Assembly: GCF_000703085.1 (NCBI RefSeq)
Contig: NZ_JNLL01000001.1
Span: forward strand, 1,550,001 to 1,614,000
Length of the DNA stretch: 64,000 bases
From: Persephonella sp. KM09-Lau-8
GTDB taxonomy: Bacteria; Aquificota; Aquificia; Aquificales; Hydrogenothermaceae
Direction: 5' to 3'
The translations under genes were made by a program, and so were the position numbers. This document shows, piece by piece, positions 26,788-36,131 of the stretch. Positions within the stretch are counted from its first letter, which is position 1. Every line of letters begins with the position of its first letter. The notes beneath the pieces are model-generated. The model did no database searches. It worked only from the letters and a program-made list of their open reading frames with translations, and had not been told where the DNA came from.

Positions 26788-27489
26788 ATGGGGATTAAAA
26801 AAGTCGGTTTAAATAGAAACGTTCAGCCTCAGACTATAGCTGAAAAAATATTTTTCCTTGATTTTATGAAAGGGCTGAAAACAACAATAAAACACCTGTT
26901 CAGAAAAGTAATAACAGTAGATTTTCCTTTTGAGCTGGTAGAACCTGCCCCAAGATTTAGAGGTGTTCATGGCCTTAGGAATGTTGATGGAACAGAAAAA
27001 GATGACTTTGAGGCATGGGTCAAAAAGCTGAAAATTAAGCCCCCTGAAATGGGAGAAACCAGATGTATCGCATGTAAATTCTGTCAGGCTGCCTGCCCAG
27101 TCCCTGAGATATTCATAATCAAGGCAGAAAAGCTTGATGTTCCAGAAGACCACCCCCACCATGGCCTAAAGGTTCTAAGCCAGTTTGATATGGATTTATC
27201 AAAATGTATGTTCTGTGGATTATGTACACTGGCATGTCCAACAATATGTATTATTCATACTGATATTTACGACCTGTCTTCCTACACAAGAAGAGGATGG
27301 GTACTGGATAAAGATGTTCTATCTAAAATTGCTGATGACTTTATAGCAAGAAGAGGAAAAGAAAAATACGACGATAAATCAGAATGGCCAGACTGGCAGA
27401 AAATCTGGGATGATGCTGATGCCGCAAGGGCAAAAGCATGGGATAATAATCCTCCAAAACTTGGGCCAAACTACGCAGACCAGCAATAA
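26788..27489 (+). CDS. nuoI: NADH-quinone oxidoreductase subunit I
   Basis: 233 residues from the ATG at 26788, preceded by AGGAGG; an earlier in-frame ATG inside nuoCD has no ribosome site. Two 4Fe-4S motifs: C93, C96, C99 with C103, and C140, C143, C146 with C150, the N6a/N6b clusters of complex I. The segment between them is longer than in E. coli (EKLDVPEDHPHHG), and a C-terminal tail of about 70 residues is rich in Asp/Trp/Lys. Follows nuoCD by ten bases and ends at a terminator. Confidence 0.93.
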   Translation: MGIKKVGLNRNVQPQTIAEKIFFLDFMKGLKTTIKHLFRKVITVDFPFELVEPAPRFRGVHGLRNVDGTEKDDFEAWVKKLKIKPPEMGETRCIACKFCQAACPVPEIFIIKAEKLDVPEDHPHHGLKVLSQFDMDLSKCMFCGLCTLACPTICIIHTDIYDLSSYTRRGWVLDKDVLSKIADDFIARRGKEKYDDKSEWPDWQKIWDDADAARAKAWDNNPPKLGPNYADQQ

Positions 27490-27495
27490 AAAAAC

Positions 27496-27520
27496 AGGGG
27501 ATTTGCAGTCCCCTTTCTTT
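27496..27520 (+). terminator. Terminator after nuoI
   Basis: AGGGGA (27496-27501), seven-base loop, TCCCCT (27509-27514) and TTCTTT. Seven bases after the nuoI stop. Confidence 0.75.
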
Positions 27521-27563
27521 GCTTTATAATATTTCACCTTAATTTCTAACTGGTGGTTCTTTT

Positions 27564-28718
27564 ATGAAACTTACAGGTAAAGAAGAGCTTATATCAATAA
27601 TCAAAGACAGAATAAAATCTGAAGGGAAAATATCATTCAGAGATTTCATGGACATTGCCCTTTATTATCCGGAACTGGGATATTACACATCACCTGAGGA
27701 AAAAATAGGTGGTTTTGGGGATTTTTTCACAGCTTCAGAGCTGGATAGAGCCTTCGGAGAACTCCTAACAAAGCAGTTTGTTGAGATATACCACAAACTT
27801 GGAACAGATAAATTTCAACTTGTTGAACTGGGAGCAGGTAAAGGATACCTTGCTTACGATATTTTGAACTACTTGAAATCCCATTATCCAGATATCTATA
27901 AAAAAACTGAATACATAATCATTGAAAAATCTCCTTATCATATCCAGACCCAGAAAAAACTACTTTCAGAATTTGAAAATGTAAAATGGGTTCAGGACAT
28001 AATAGATTTTGAAGACGAAAGCATAACAGGTGTGATTTTTTCTAATGAACTGTTTGATGCTTTTCCTGTTCATCTTATTAGGAAAATAAAAGGCAAAATT
28101 TATGAAGTATTTATAACCCTTGATGAAAATGAGGAAGTTAAAGAAATTCTGGAAGAAGCAAACGAAGATATCCTCAGATATCTAAGGGAGCTAAATATCA
28201 ATATTCCAGAGGGTATGCAAACAGAAATAAATCTGGATGCCGTTGATTACATCAAAAAAATAGGCAGAAAACTAAAAAAGGGATATGTGATTACCATAGA
28301 TTATGGATATCCTTCTGCAGAGCTTTATAAACCATACAGAATGAGGGGAACACTCCTCTGTTATTACAGGCACAGATATTCTGAAAACTTTTATGAAAAT
28401 GTAGGAATGCAGGATATTACTTCTCACGTTAACTTTTCTGCATTGAAGTATTATGGGCATGTTGCAGGATTGGACTTTACAGGTTTTACAGACCAGGCAC
28501 ACTTTTTAACAAATTTAGGTCTTATGGATATCTTTGCACAACTACAGGAACAAAATGATATAGAGTCCTATGAAAGGTTGAACAGACTGAAAACTCTTGT
28601 TCTTCCAAAAGGAATGGGAGAAAAATTCAAGGTCTTAGTCCAGCATAAAAATGTTGAAAATCCACAAATTCAGGGGCTTGAAATGCTCCCTTACGCCAGT
28701 GATAGATATAAACTCTAA
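27564..28718 (+). CDS. MidA/NDUFAF7-type SAM-dependent methyltransferase
   Basis: 384 residues. GDFFTASELDRAFGELL and VELGAGKGYLAYDIL (SAM binding), IFSNELFDAFPVHLI and TIDYGYPSAELY are signatures of the COG1565 family. Its mitochondrial member NDUFAF7 symmetrically dimethylates an arginine of NDUFS2, the NuoD homologue, during complex I assembly. Here it lies directly after nuoCD-nuoI, though behind a terminator and with its own start region (short TTGG/GGTGG ribosome site). The bacterial substrate is inference, strongly suggested by position. Confidence 0.85.
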   Translation: MKLTGKEELISIIKDRIKSEGKISFRDFMDIALYYPELGYYTSPEEKIGGFGDFFTASELDRAFGELLTKQFVEIYHKLGTDKFQLVELGAGKGYLAYDILNYLKSHYPDIYKKTEYIIIEKSPYHIQTQKKLLSEFENVKWVQDIIDFEDESITGVIFSNELFDAFPVHLIRKIKGKIYEVFITLDENEEVKEILEEANEDILRYLRELNINIPEGMQTEINLDAVDYIKKIGRKLKKGYVITIDYGYPSAELYKPYRMRGTLLCYYRHRYSENFYENVGMQDITSHVNFSALKYYGHVAGLDFTGFTDQAHFLTNLGLMDIFAQLQEQNDIESYERLNRLKTLVLPKGMGEKFKVLVQHKNVENPQIQGLEMLPYASDRYKL

Positions 28719-28766
28719 AGAGTAATGTATAATTAATATTTCTAAATCCTTCAAAATGGAGAAAGT

Positions 28767-29144
28767 ATGTTAGAAACCCTTCTTATGTCCATTGTTATTT
28801 TGGGAATAGGTAGTTTTTCCCTGTGGTATGCAGGCAGACTTGCACTTATAAGAAGTATTACACTAAAAAAGGCATTCATAATAACACTAATTGGATATGT
28901 GGGTATCGGGGCAGCAAGAGCTATTTTGATATACGCAGGTTACTATAAGCCGGGAATGTTATGGCTCCCTATTTTGATGGGACTTTTAATAGAAGGAATT
29001 CTTGTTCATCTATTTTTCAGGGAAAATCTGTTAAAAACAATTATAGCTGTCGTTGCAGGATTTATAATAACAGTTGTTTTAATACTACCTGTCTTCGTAA
29101 TAGCAGGCGGCTTATGGACTTATTTCAATATGCCCAAAGGTTGA
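28767..29144 (+). CDS. Unknown four-helix membrane protein
   Basis: 125 residues with four predicted membrane helices, at about 4-26, 36-58, 65-84 and 90-117, joined by very short loops (RSITLKK, YKPG, RENLLK). No conserved catalytic motif and no family that I recognise. It follows the MidA-type gene by 48 bases with GGAGAAAG as ribosome site, and the prfB promoter TTGACA begins at its stop codon. Function unknown. Confidence 0.7.
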   Translation: MLETLLMSIVILGIGSFSLWYAGRLALIRSITLKKAFIITLIGYVGIGAARAILIYAGYYKPGMLWLPILMGLLIEGILVHLFFRENLLKTIIAVVAGFIITVVLILPVFVIAGGLWTYFNMPKG

Positions 29145-29168
29145 CAGCTTTATAATTTTCCATATTAT
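29141..29168 (+). promoter_or_regulatory. Promoter of prfB-queC-topA
   Basis: Perfect -35 TTGACA (29141-29146), 16 bases, TATTAT (29163-29168), 33 bases before the prfB ATG. The -35 overlaps the stop of the upstream membrane protein gene. Confidence 0.6.
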
Positions 29169-29201
29169 ATTGGCAAAAAAACACTAAAATAAAAAACAGC
29201 C

Positions 29202-30317
29202 ATGATAGTAGAATTAAAAGAAAAATTAGAAGAGCTTACAAATAGGTTTGAAAATATAAAAGAGATTCTTAAACCTGAAGAGTTAGAAGAGGAACTCAGC
29301 AAGCTGGATAACCTGATGGGACAGTCTGATTTCTGGGAAGACCAGAAAAAAGCTCAGGAAATAGCAAGTAAGAGAAACTCCATTGCAAACAAATTAGAAG
29401 AAATCAAAGCTGTAGAGAAAAAGCTTACAGATATTGATGAATATATCCAGCTTCTTGAAATGGAATATGATGAAGATACAGAAAAAGAATTAGAAAAAGA
29501 GCTTAAAGTCCTTGAAAAAGAGATAGACAGACTGGAAACAGCAAGCCTGTTATCTGGAGAGTATGACTTTAAAAACGCAATACTTACACTTCAAGCCGGC
29601 TCAGGCGGTGTAGAAGCATGCGACTGGACAGAAATGCTTCTCAGAATGTATCTCAGATGGGCTGAAAAAAATGGCTTTGAAATAGAAATGGTAGATTACC
29701 AGCCTGATGATGTTGCAGGTATAAAAAGTGCAACCCTTATAATAAAAGGTCCTTATGCATACGGATATCTAAAAGGGGAGCAGGGAGTTCACAGACTTGT
29801 AAGAATTTCACCATTTGACTCAAACAAAAGAAGACATACATCTTTTTCTGCTGTTTCTGTAATACCGGAGATTGGAGAAGATGTTAAAGTTGAGATTAAA
29901 GAGGAAGACCTGAGAATAGATACATTTAGAGCCTCAGGGGCAGGTGGACAGCACGTTAACACAACAGATTCAGCAGTTAGAATTGTCCATATCCCAACAG
30001 GAATAACAGTATCCTGCCAGAGCGAAAGGTCTCAGATACAAAACAGAGCAAAAGCAATGCAGATGCTAAAAGCCAAGCTCTATCAGTATGAACTTGAAAA
30101 ACAAAAGGAAAAACAGAAAGAATTAGAAGGTGAGAAAAAGGATATAACATGGGGTAGTCAGATTAGGTCTTATGTTTTCCATCCATACCAGATGGTAAAA
30201 GACCTGAGAACAGGACATGAAACAGGTAATATTCAGGCTGTTATGGATGGTGAACTTGATGAATTTATTGAAAGCTATCTAAAATGGAATGCAAACCAAC
30301 AAAATCATAAGGAATAA
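29202..30317 (+). CDS. prfB: Peptide chain release factor 2
   Basis: 371 residues. Reads UGA and UAA. GGQ at residues 248-250 ([16 protein letters not shown]) triggers peptide release, and SPF in [16 protein letters not shown] recognises the stop. The N-terminal coiled coil ([20 protein letters not shown]) runs straight into [13 protein letters not shown], with no in-frame UGA, so the programmed +1 frameshift used in many bacteria is absent here. Promoter TTGACA-N16-TATTAT just upstream; one base before queC. Confidence 0.95.
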   Translation: MIVELKEKLEELTNRFENIKEILKPEELEEELSKLDNLMGQSDFWEDQKKAQEIASKRNSIANKLEEIKAVEKKLTDIDEYIQLLEMEYDEDTEKELEKELKVLEKEIDRLETASLLSGEYDFKNAILTLQAGSGGVEACDWTEMLLRMYLRWAEKNGFEIEMVDYQPDDVAGIKSATLIIKGPYAYGYLKGEQGVHRLVRISPFDSNKRRHTSFSAVSVIPEIGEDVKVEIKEEDLRIDTFRASGAGGQHVNTTDSAVRIVHIPTGITVSCQSERSQIQNRAKAMQMLKAKLYQYELEKQKEKQKELEGEKKDITWGSQIRSYVFHPYQMVKDLRTGHETGNIQAVMDGELDEFIESYLKWNANQQNHKE

Positions 30318-30318
30318 T

Positions 30319-30999
30319 ATGGAAAAAGCAATAATCCTTGTATCAGGTGGAATGGACAGTGCCACACTTCTGTGGCTTGCAAAAGAAAAATTTAAAGAGG
30401 TATATGCAATCTCATTTGATTACGGACAAAAGCACAGAATAGAGCTTGATTTTGCGAAAGAGTTAGCCAAAGAAGCAGGAGTTAAAAAACATTTTATAGT
30501 AGAGGTTCCACATCTAAAAGGAATAGAAGGTTCTGCCTTAACAGACCAAAATATAGAAATCCCATCAGAAAGCTATCCAGATGAACCTCCAATAACAACT
30601 GTTCCGATGAGAAATCTAAACTTCCTTGCAATAGCTGCCTCATTTGCAGATGTGTATGAGATAGAAACAATAGGTATAGGAATACACTCTGTTGATAGTC
30701 CTTATCCAGATTGTAGGGCTGAATTTGCATCGGCAGCAGAAGCAGCCATAAATGCCTCATCAGTTATGGTTGCAAAGAAAAAGAACAGAATAACTGTCTG
30801 GACACCATTTCTGGGAATGACAAAAGCCGATGTTTTGAAAACAGGTATAAAGTTAGGTGTTCCATACGAAAAAACCTACTCCTGTTATAAAGGCACAATT
30901 CCACCGTGTGGCGAATGTGCAACCTGTCAGCAAAGGGAAGAAGCATTTGAAGGACTTGGGTTAACAGACCCATGGAAAATAAAAAGAGAAGGTAAATAA
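30319..30999 (+). CDS. queC: 7-cyano-7-deazaguanine synthase
   Basis: 226 residues from the ATG at 30319; ten residues upstream are possible but lie in prfB. LVSGGMDSATLLW is the PP-loop ATPase motif; CPGC-type zinc site appears as CYKGTIPPCGECATCQQREEAF. Converts 7-carboxy-7-deazaguanine to preQ0 for queuosine. queE, the preceding enzyme of the pathway, is at 43277-43906. The GGAATA before the ATG is a weak ribosome site, and it is probably coupled to prfB. Confidence 0.95.
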   Translation: MEKAIILVSGGMDSATLLWLAKEKFKEVYAISFDYGQKHRIELDFAKELAKEAGVKKHFIVEVPHLKGIEGSALTDQNIEIPSESYPDEPPITTVPMRNLNFLAIAASFADVYEIETIGIGIHSVDSPYPDCRAEFASAAEAAINASSVMVAKKKNRITVWTPFLGMTKADVLKTGIKLGVPYEKTYSCYKGTIPPCGECATCQQREEAFEGLGLTDPWKIKREGK

Positions 31000-33036
31000 A
31001 TGGCAAAATCAAAAAAAATTGTAATTGTAGAATCTCCAAAAAAGGCAAGGGAAATACAAAAATTTTTAGGTAAGGAGTATTCTGTAAAGGCAACAATAGG
31101 TCATTTTAAAGACCTACCAGAAAAAGAAATGGGCGTTGACCTGAAAACATTTAAACCAAAATTTGTAATAAAATCCAAAAACCATAAAAAAATACTTTCA
31201 GAGCTAAAAAAATTAGCTGAAAATGCAGAGGTCTATATAGCAACCGACCCGGATAGAGAAGGATATGCCATCGGATACTTTATGTATGATGAGCTAAAGA
31301 AAAAAGCAAAAGAGATCAAAAGGGCAGAATTCCACGAAATAACACCAAAACATATAAAAGAAGTAATAAAAAAAGCCCCTAAATTTGAAGAAACAAATTT
31401 TGGTCTGTTTGATGCCTTTTTAGGCAGAAGGGTAGGGGACAGAATAGTCGGTTATATACTCTCGCCTGTAGCCTCAAAGGAAATCGGCGGAAGATTCAGT
31501 GTAGGAAGAGTCCAGTCCCCTGCTGTCAGGCTGGTGGTAGAAAGGGAAAGGGAAATTCAGGCCTTCAAACCTACCCCTTATTATGTCCTATCTGCAATTT
31601 TAGAAAAAAACAATATAAAATTCACGGCATTTTATGAAAAACAGAGAATTGAAGATAAAGAATTAGCAGAAAAGATATTCAATGACATAAAGACAGAAGA
31701 CTCTGCAATAGTAATTGATATAACGAAAAAACAGGTTAAACAATCTCCAAAACCACCATTTACAACCTCTGTTTTACAGCAAACAGCCAACTCACAGCTG
31801 AGATTTTCTCCTGAAAAAACAATGATGCTGGCACAGGACTTATTTGAAAATGGTCTCATTACATACCACAGAACTGACAGTGTCAGGATATCAGATGAAG
31901 CAATCAAAAATATCAGAAAGTTTATAAAAGAGCAGTTTGGAGAAGAATATCTACCTCCAAAAGCTAAAAAATACAAATCCAAAAACACACAGGCAGATGC
32001 CCACGAAGCAATAAGAATAACTAACTTTGTTCCTCTGGAAAAACAAAAACAGCTTGTTCAGGAAAAAGGCCTGACAGAAGACCATTTCAAACTGCTTAAG
32101 CTGATATACCAGAGAACAATAGCCTCACAGATGAAAGAGGCCATTTATGAAAGAACAACAGCACTGTTTGATATAAAAGGATACAGATTTAAAACAACCG
32201 GTTCTGTTCTGAAATTTGATGGATATAAAAGACTTTACAATATAGAAGATAAAGAGGAAACACAACAACTTCCTCCTCTAAAAAAAGGAGAAAAAATCAA
32301 AAAAGTTGACCAGAAACTTGAGGAAAAATGGACAAAACCCCCACCAAGATACACGGAAGGTTCTCTGGTTAAAAAGCTTGAGGAACTGGGAATAGGAAGA
32401 CCTTCAACTTACGCAACAATTATGAAAACAATCAAAGACAGAGGCTATGTGGTAAAAGAAGGAAATGCCCTTAAGCCTACACAGGCAGCTTATGAACTTA
32501 TAGACTATCTGGATAAAAAATACCACTGGGTTGTTGATTATGATTTCACTAAAAAAATGGAAGAATTCCTTGATTATGTAGAACAAAGGAAAAAAGACTG
32601 GAAGGAGTTTGTAAAAGAGCTATACGATAAAACCCAGTCCTCACAGAAAGCAGTAATATCCAAAAAAATGCTAAACTATGCCCTTGACCTTGCAAAAAAA
32701 CATGGCAAAGATATATCAGACATACTTGACAATCCAGAAGAACTAAAAAAATTCATAGATGAGCACAAAGAAACAAAACCGACAGAAAAACAGATAGCAT
32801 ACGCAAAATCCCTTGCAGAAAAAACAGGTATTGAGCTGCCGGAAGATGTTTTAGAGGATAAAGAAAAAATCAAAAAATGGATAAACAAAGCCAAAAAAGA
32901 AGCAATGAAAACTTACCAGCTTTCTGAAAAACAAAAGGCCATACTAATTAAAAACGGGAAAGAAGACCTGATTGATAAACCGGAAAAAGCTCTTAAATGG
33001 CTTGATAGTTATTTCAAAAAAATGAGAAAAAAATAA
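31000..33036 (+). CDS. topA: DNA topoisomerase I (type IA)
   Basis: 678 residues. Toprim domain at the N-terminus (VIVESPKKAREI, ATDPDREGYAIGY), SVGRVQSPAVRLVVERE, catalytic Tyr289 in GLITYHRTDSVRIS, and HEAIR. Relaxes negative supercoils. Zinc ribbons normally found at the C-terminus are missing. In their place, from about residue 552, are three repeats of about 40 residues with a shared pattern (K-x-Y-A-x-x-L-A-x-K ... D ... LKKFID / IKKWIN / LKWLDS). Directly follows queC with a TAA stop before the ATG. Confidence 0.95.
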   Translation: MAKSKKIVIVESPKKAREIQKFLGKEYSVKATIGHFKDLPEKEMGVDLKTFKPKFVIKSKNHKKILSELKKLAENAEVYIATDPDREGYAIGYFMYDELKKKAKEIKRAEFHEITPKHIKEVIKKAPKFEETNFGLFDAFLGRRVGDRIVGYILSPVASKEIGGRFSVGRVQSPAVRLVVEREREIQAFKPTPYYVLSAILEKNNIKFTAFYEKQRIEDKELAEKIFNDIKTEDSAIVIDITKKQVKQSPKPPFTTSVLQQTANSQLRFSPEKTMMLAQDLFENGLITYHRTDSVRISDEAIKNIRKFIKEQFGEEYLPPKAKKYKSKNTQADAHEAIRITNFVPLEKQKQLVQEKGLTEDHFKLLKLIYQRTIASQMKEAIYERTTALFDIKGYRFKTTGSVLKFDGYKRLYNIEDKEETQQLPPLKKGEKIKKVDQKLEEKWTKPPPRYTEGSLVKKLEELGIGRPSTYATIMKTIKDRGYVVKEGNALKPTQAAYELIDYLDKKYHWVVDYDFTKKMEEFLDYVEQRKKDWKEFVKELYDKTQSSQKAVISKKMLNYALDLAKKHGKDISDILDNPEELKKFIDEHKETKPTEKQIAYAKSLAEKTGIELPEDVLEDKEKIKKWINKAKKEAMKTYQLSEKQKAILIKNGKEDLIDKPEKALKWLDSYFKKMRKK

Positions 33037-33041
33037 AAAAG

Positions 33042-33062
33042 GCGGGTCTATTGCAGACCCGC
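33042..33062 (-). terminator. Hairpin after topA, minus-strand orientation
   Basis: GCGGGTCT (33042-33049), five-base loop, AGACCCGC (33055-33062): a perfect eight-bp stem. On the plus strand no T run follows. On the minus strand the stem is followed by CTTTTTTATTT, so as an intrinsic terminator it faces minus-strand transcription, although no minus-strand gene is near. It might also act as an RNA 3' end protector for topA. Confidence 0.5.
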
Positions 33063-33069
33063 AGGAAAT

Positions 33070-33087
33070 GGAGGGGAGGGAGGGGGA
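33070..33087 (+). other. G-rich purine tract (possible G-quadruplex)
   Basis: GGAGGGGAGGGAGGGGG: four G runs of 2, 4, 3 and 5 separated by single A, in an otherwise AT-rich gap of 247 bases. No other such tract occurs in the window's gaps. It could form a two-layer quadruplex, or be a very strong ribosome site (ATG follows 1 base later but is closed after three codons, ATG CTA ACT TAG). Confidence 0.4.
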
Positions 33088-33283
33088 TGCTAACTTAGGG
33101 TGATATTAATATATAAGTATATTTGCTTATTAGGAATGATTTTTATCATAATGTTAGATAAAAAATAAAAAACTATCGAAAATATTAAGTTTTCCAATAA
33201 CTTATGATAAAACAGGTATTTTAAAGACAACTGAATAATGTTAAAATTTGTTAGTCCGAAAATACAAAAGAAAGGGGAAAGTA

Positions 33284-33574
33284 ATGATAGACAAAGAAAC
33301 TGTTATTAATGTAGCAAAGCTTGCAAAATTAAATCTTACAGAAGAAGAGATTGAGCTTTTTTCCAAGCAGTTGCCTGAAATAATAAAGTTTGTAGAAAAA
33401 CTTGAAGAATTAGACACAGAAAATATATTACCTTTCTATGAATTAATTCAGCAGGAAACACCTATGAGGGACGATATACCTGAAGAAGGACTTCCAAGGG
33501 AAGAAGCCCTTAAAAATGCACCACAGGAAAAAGACGGATTTTTTGTAGTCCCAAGGGTTGTTTCCGCTGAGTAA
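33284..33574 (+). CDS. gatC: Asp/Glu-tRNA amidotransferase subunit C
   Basis: 96 residues from the ATG at 33284 (AAGGGGAAAG ribosome site). INVAKLAKLNLTEEEIELFSKQL, LEELDTENILPF and MRDDIPEEGLPREEAL are diagnostic. GatC stabilises the GatA-GatB complex that makes Gln-tRNA and Asn-tRNA by transamidation. gatA and gatB are not in the window. An upstream start (12 more residues, Arg/Lys-rich) was rejected. Leads the recA operon with a 19-base gap. Confidence 0.92.
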   Translation: MIDKETVINVAKLAKLNLTEEEIELFSKQLPEIIKFVEKLEELDTENILPFYELIQQETPMRDDIPEEGLPREEALKNAPQEKDGFFVVPRVVSAE

Positions 33575-33593
33575 AAAGGAGGATATTTAGAAG

Positions 33594-34610
33594 ATGGAAG
33601 AAACCATTAATCAAAAAGAATTAGAAGCAAAAAGAAAAGCACTTGAGAGTGCCCTTGCCCAGATAGAAAAAAAATTTGGCAAAGGGTCTGTAATGACCCT
33701 CAGTGATGAAGCAGTCAAATCCGTTGAGGCAATACCATCAGGTTCTTTAACCCTTGACCTTGCAACAGGTATCGGAGGAATACCAAGGGGAAGGGTTACA
33801 GAGATATATGGACCTGAATCTTCAGGAAAAACAACACTTACACTGCATCTCATAGCAGAAGCCCAAAAAAGAGGTGGTAAAGCTGTTTTCATAGATGCAG
33901 AACACGCATTTGACCCTAAATATGCAAAGGCAATCGGAGTTAATATAGAAGACCTGATTGTTTCCCAGCCTGACTACGGTGAACAGGCGCTTGAGATTGC
34001 AGAGACACTTATCAGAAGTGGTGCTGTAGATGTTGTAATTATTGACTCTGTTGCAGCACTTGTTCCAAAGGCTGAATTAGAAGGTGATATTGAAGACTCA
34101 AACGTAGGACTGCATGCAAGACTGATGTCCAAGGCAATGAGAGTCTTAAAAGGAGCAGTAAACAAATCAAATACAGCCTTAGTCCTTATAAACCAGATAA
34201 GGGAAAAAGTTGGTGTAATGTTTGGAAACCCTGAAACAACAACAGGTGGAAGGGCTATCAAATTCTTTGCGGATATGAGACTGGAAGTCAGGAAAAAAGA
34301 TATAAAAGATGCCGGTGAAAAAGTAGGAAGCAGAGTAAAAGTAAAAGTTGTTAAAAACAAACTGGCACCTCCATTTAAAGAGGCTGAATTTGATGTTATT
34401 TACGGAGAAGGTATATCCAAAGAAGGAGAAATCCTTGACCTTGGAGAAGAACTGGGAATCATCAAGAAAAGCGGTGCATGGTATTCTTACGGAGATATGA
34501 AGATTGGACAGGGAAGGGAAAAAGCCAGAGAGTTCCTGAAAGAAAATCCTGAAATAAGGGAAGAAATAGAACAGAAAATAAGGGAGGCTATCACAGGTGG
34601 AGCTCAATGA
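33594..34610 (+). CDS. recA: Recombinase RecA
   Basis: 338 residues. [21 protein letters not shown], Walker [39 protein letters not shown]-type Walker B and [21 protein letters not shown] (L2 loop) are all present. Strand exchange and SOS co-protease. The C-terminal tail is short. AGGAGG site precedes; its 3' end overlaps pilT by 14 bases. No LexA box was identified. Confidence 0.98.
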   Translation: MEETINQKELEAKRKALESALAQIEKKFGKGSVMTLSDEAVKSVEAIPSGSLTLDLATGIGGIPRGRVTEIYGPESSGKTTLTLHLIAEAQKRGGKAVFIDAEHAFDPKYAKAIGVNIEDLIVSQPDYGEQALEIAETLIRSGAVDVVIIDSVAALVPKAELEGDIEDSNVGLHARLMSKAMRVLKGAVNKSNTALVLINQIREKVGVMFGNPETTTGGRAIKFFADMRLEVRKKDIKDAGEKVGSRVKVKVVKNKLAPPFKEAEFDVIYGEGISKEGEILDLGEELGIIKKSGAWYSYGDMKIGQGREKAREFLKENPEIREEIEQKIREAITGGAQ

Positions 34611-35715
34611 AGTTTTAACAAAAGCAGTTAATAGCAATGCTACAGATATTCACTTAAAGATTGGTAGATACCCGATTTTCAGAATAAACAGAAAGCTGGT
34701 CAATATTGAAGAGTTTGGAAAAATAACAGAACAGGATGTTGTTAATTTCATAAATCAGGTTGTAAAAAGTGAAGTAAAAAAGGCGGAGCTTATTAAAAAA
34801 GGAGAACTGGATATATCATACTCTATTCCAAAGGTAAGCAGATTCAGGGTAAATATATACAGACAAAGGGGGACTTACGCATTTGCATTCAGGATTTTGA
34901 AAACAAAAATCCCATCCTTCGAGGAGCTTAATCTTCCTCCAAAACTATCTGAAATTGCACTTGAAAGAAGAGGTCTTGTCCTTGTTACCGGTCCAACAGG
35001 AACAGGTAAGTCAACAACCCTTGCTGCAATGATTGATTACAGAAATCAAAATATGGAAGATGTTATCATCACCATTGAGGACCCTATTGAGTATGTTTTC
35101 AGAGACAAAAAATCATATATAGTTCAGAGGGAAATTGGGCTTGATACTTCAACATTTTCAACAGCCCTAAGAGCAGCTCTCAGGGAAGACCCTGACGTTA
35201 TCATGGTTGGTGAGATGAGGGATATTGAAACAATAGAAACTGCTCTCAGAGCTGCTGAAACCGGACACCTTGTTTTCTCAACACTTCACACACAGGATGC
35301 AAAAGAGACAATAAACAGGATTATTGATATGTTTCCTCTTGAAGCTAAAAACCATATCAGGCTTATGCTTGCTTCTACATTGAAAGCAATCATATCCCAG
35401 AGATTAATTCCAAGAGCCGATAGAGAAGGTATTGTTCCTGCTGTTGAAATACTGATCAATACAGGGGCCGTATTTGATGCCATCATAGACCCTGACAAAT
35501 TTGAACAGATTACAGACCTTATGGAAAAAGGTAAAACAGAATACGGAATGCAAACATTTGATATGGCTATTCTTGATCTATATAACAAAGGATGGATTTC
35601 TTACAAAGATGCCCTTGCGTATGCTACAAATCCATCAGACCTTGACCTGAAAATCAAAGGTGTATCTTCTGGAGAATATGACACAGGTTTATATGGTTTT
35701 GATGGAAATGTTTAA
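34597..35715 (+). CDS. pilT: Type IV pilus retraction ATPase PilT
   Basis: 372 residues of the secretion ATPase family. ATDIHLKIG and [10 protein letters not shown]-type N domain, Walker [21 protein letters not shown] (Asp box), [22 protein letters not shown] (Walker B), [12 protein letters not shown] (His box). The conserved AIRNLIRE-like C-terminal motif is not obvious, so PilU or a more divergent PilT is possible. Retracts type IV pili for twitching and DNA uptake. Overlaps recA by 14 bases and recX by one. Confidence 0.9.
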   Translation: MELNEVLTKAVNSNATDIHLKIGRYPIFRINRKLVNIEEFGKITEQDVVNFINQVVKSEVKKAELIKKGELDISYSIPKVSRFRVNIYRQRGTYAFAFRILKTKIPSFEELNLPPKLSEIALERRGLVLVTGPTGTGKSTTLAAMIDYRNQNMEDVIITIEDPIEYVFRDKKSYIVQREIGLDTSTFSTALRAALREDPDVIMVGEMRDIETIETALRAAETGHLVFSTLHTQDAKETINRIIDMFPLEAKNHIRLMLASTLKAIISQRLIPRADREGIVPAVEILINTGAVFDAIIDPDKFEQITDLMEKGKTEYGMQTFDMAILDLYNKGWISYKDALAYATNPSDLDLKIKGVSSGEYDTGLYGFDGNV

Positions 35716-36131
35716 TGAAAAAAATAAAATCTGCAGCTCTTCGACTACTTGCAAAAAGGGATTACTACAGACAAGAATTAAAACAAAAACTTTTGCAAAA
35801 AGGATTTGATGAAAATCAGATAGATAAAGTTTTAGATAAACTAGAAGAAAAAGGATATATAAATGACGATAACCTAATTCAGAGGCACAAAGAACTTGCT
35901 ATCCAGAAAGGAAAAAGTCCTTTATATCTGAAGAAAAAACTGTATCATAAAGGAATATCACAGATAGATTTTACCTATGAAGAGGAGCTTGAAGCAGCAT
36001 TAAATTTGCTACAAAACAAATACAAAAAACAAAAAAATTTCTACGATGTAGTAAAATTTTTAAAGAATAGAGGATTTTCTTATGGTGTAATTCAAGAGGC
36101 AGCTAATAAATTTCTAAACGAGGAAGAATGA
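35715..36131 (+). CDS. recX: Regulatory protein RecX
   Basis: 138 residues of three-helix repeats: ALRLLAKRDYYRQELKQKLLQKGF (first repeat, with the RecX pattern R-S-x-x-E-L), DKVLDKLEEKGYINDD (second) and a third near the C-terminus. RecX caps RecA filaments and stops their growth. It is one gene away from recA, with pilT between, and the ATG overlaps the pilT stop by one base. Confidence 0.88.
   Translation: MKKIKSAALRLLAKRDYYRQELKQKLLQKGFDENQIDKVLDKLEEKGYINDDNLIQRHKELAIQKGKSPLYLKKKLYHKGISQIDFTYEEELEAALNLLQNKYKKQKNFYDVVKFLKNRGFSYGVIQEAANKFLNEEE

Noticed and set aside
29202-29340. Programmed +1 frameshift in prfB
   Set aside because: The frame is continuous from the ATG through the conserved GQSDFWED region with no in-frame TGA.
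33042-33062. Intrinsic terminator of topA on the plus strand
   Set aside because: The stem is perfect but followed by AGGAAATGG, not T; the T run is on the other strand.
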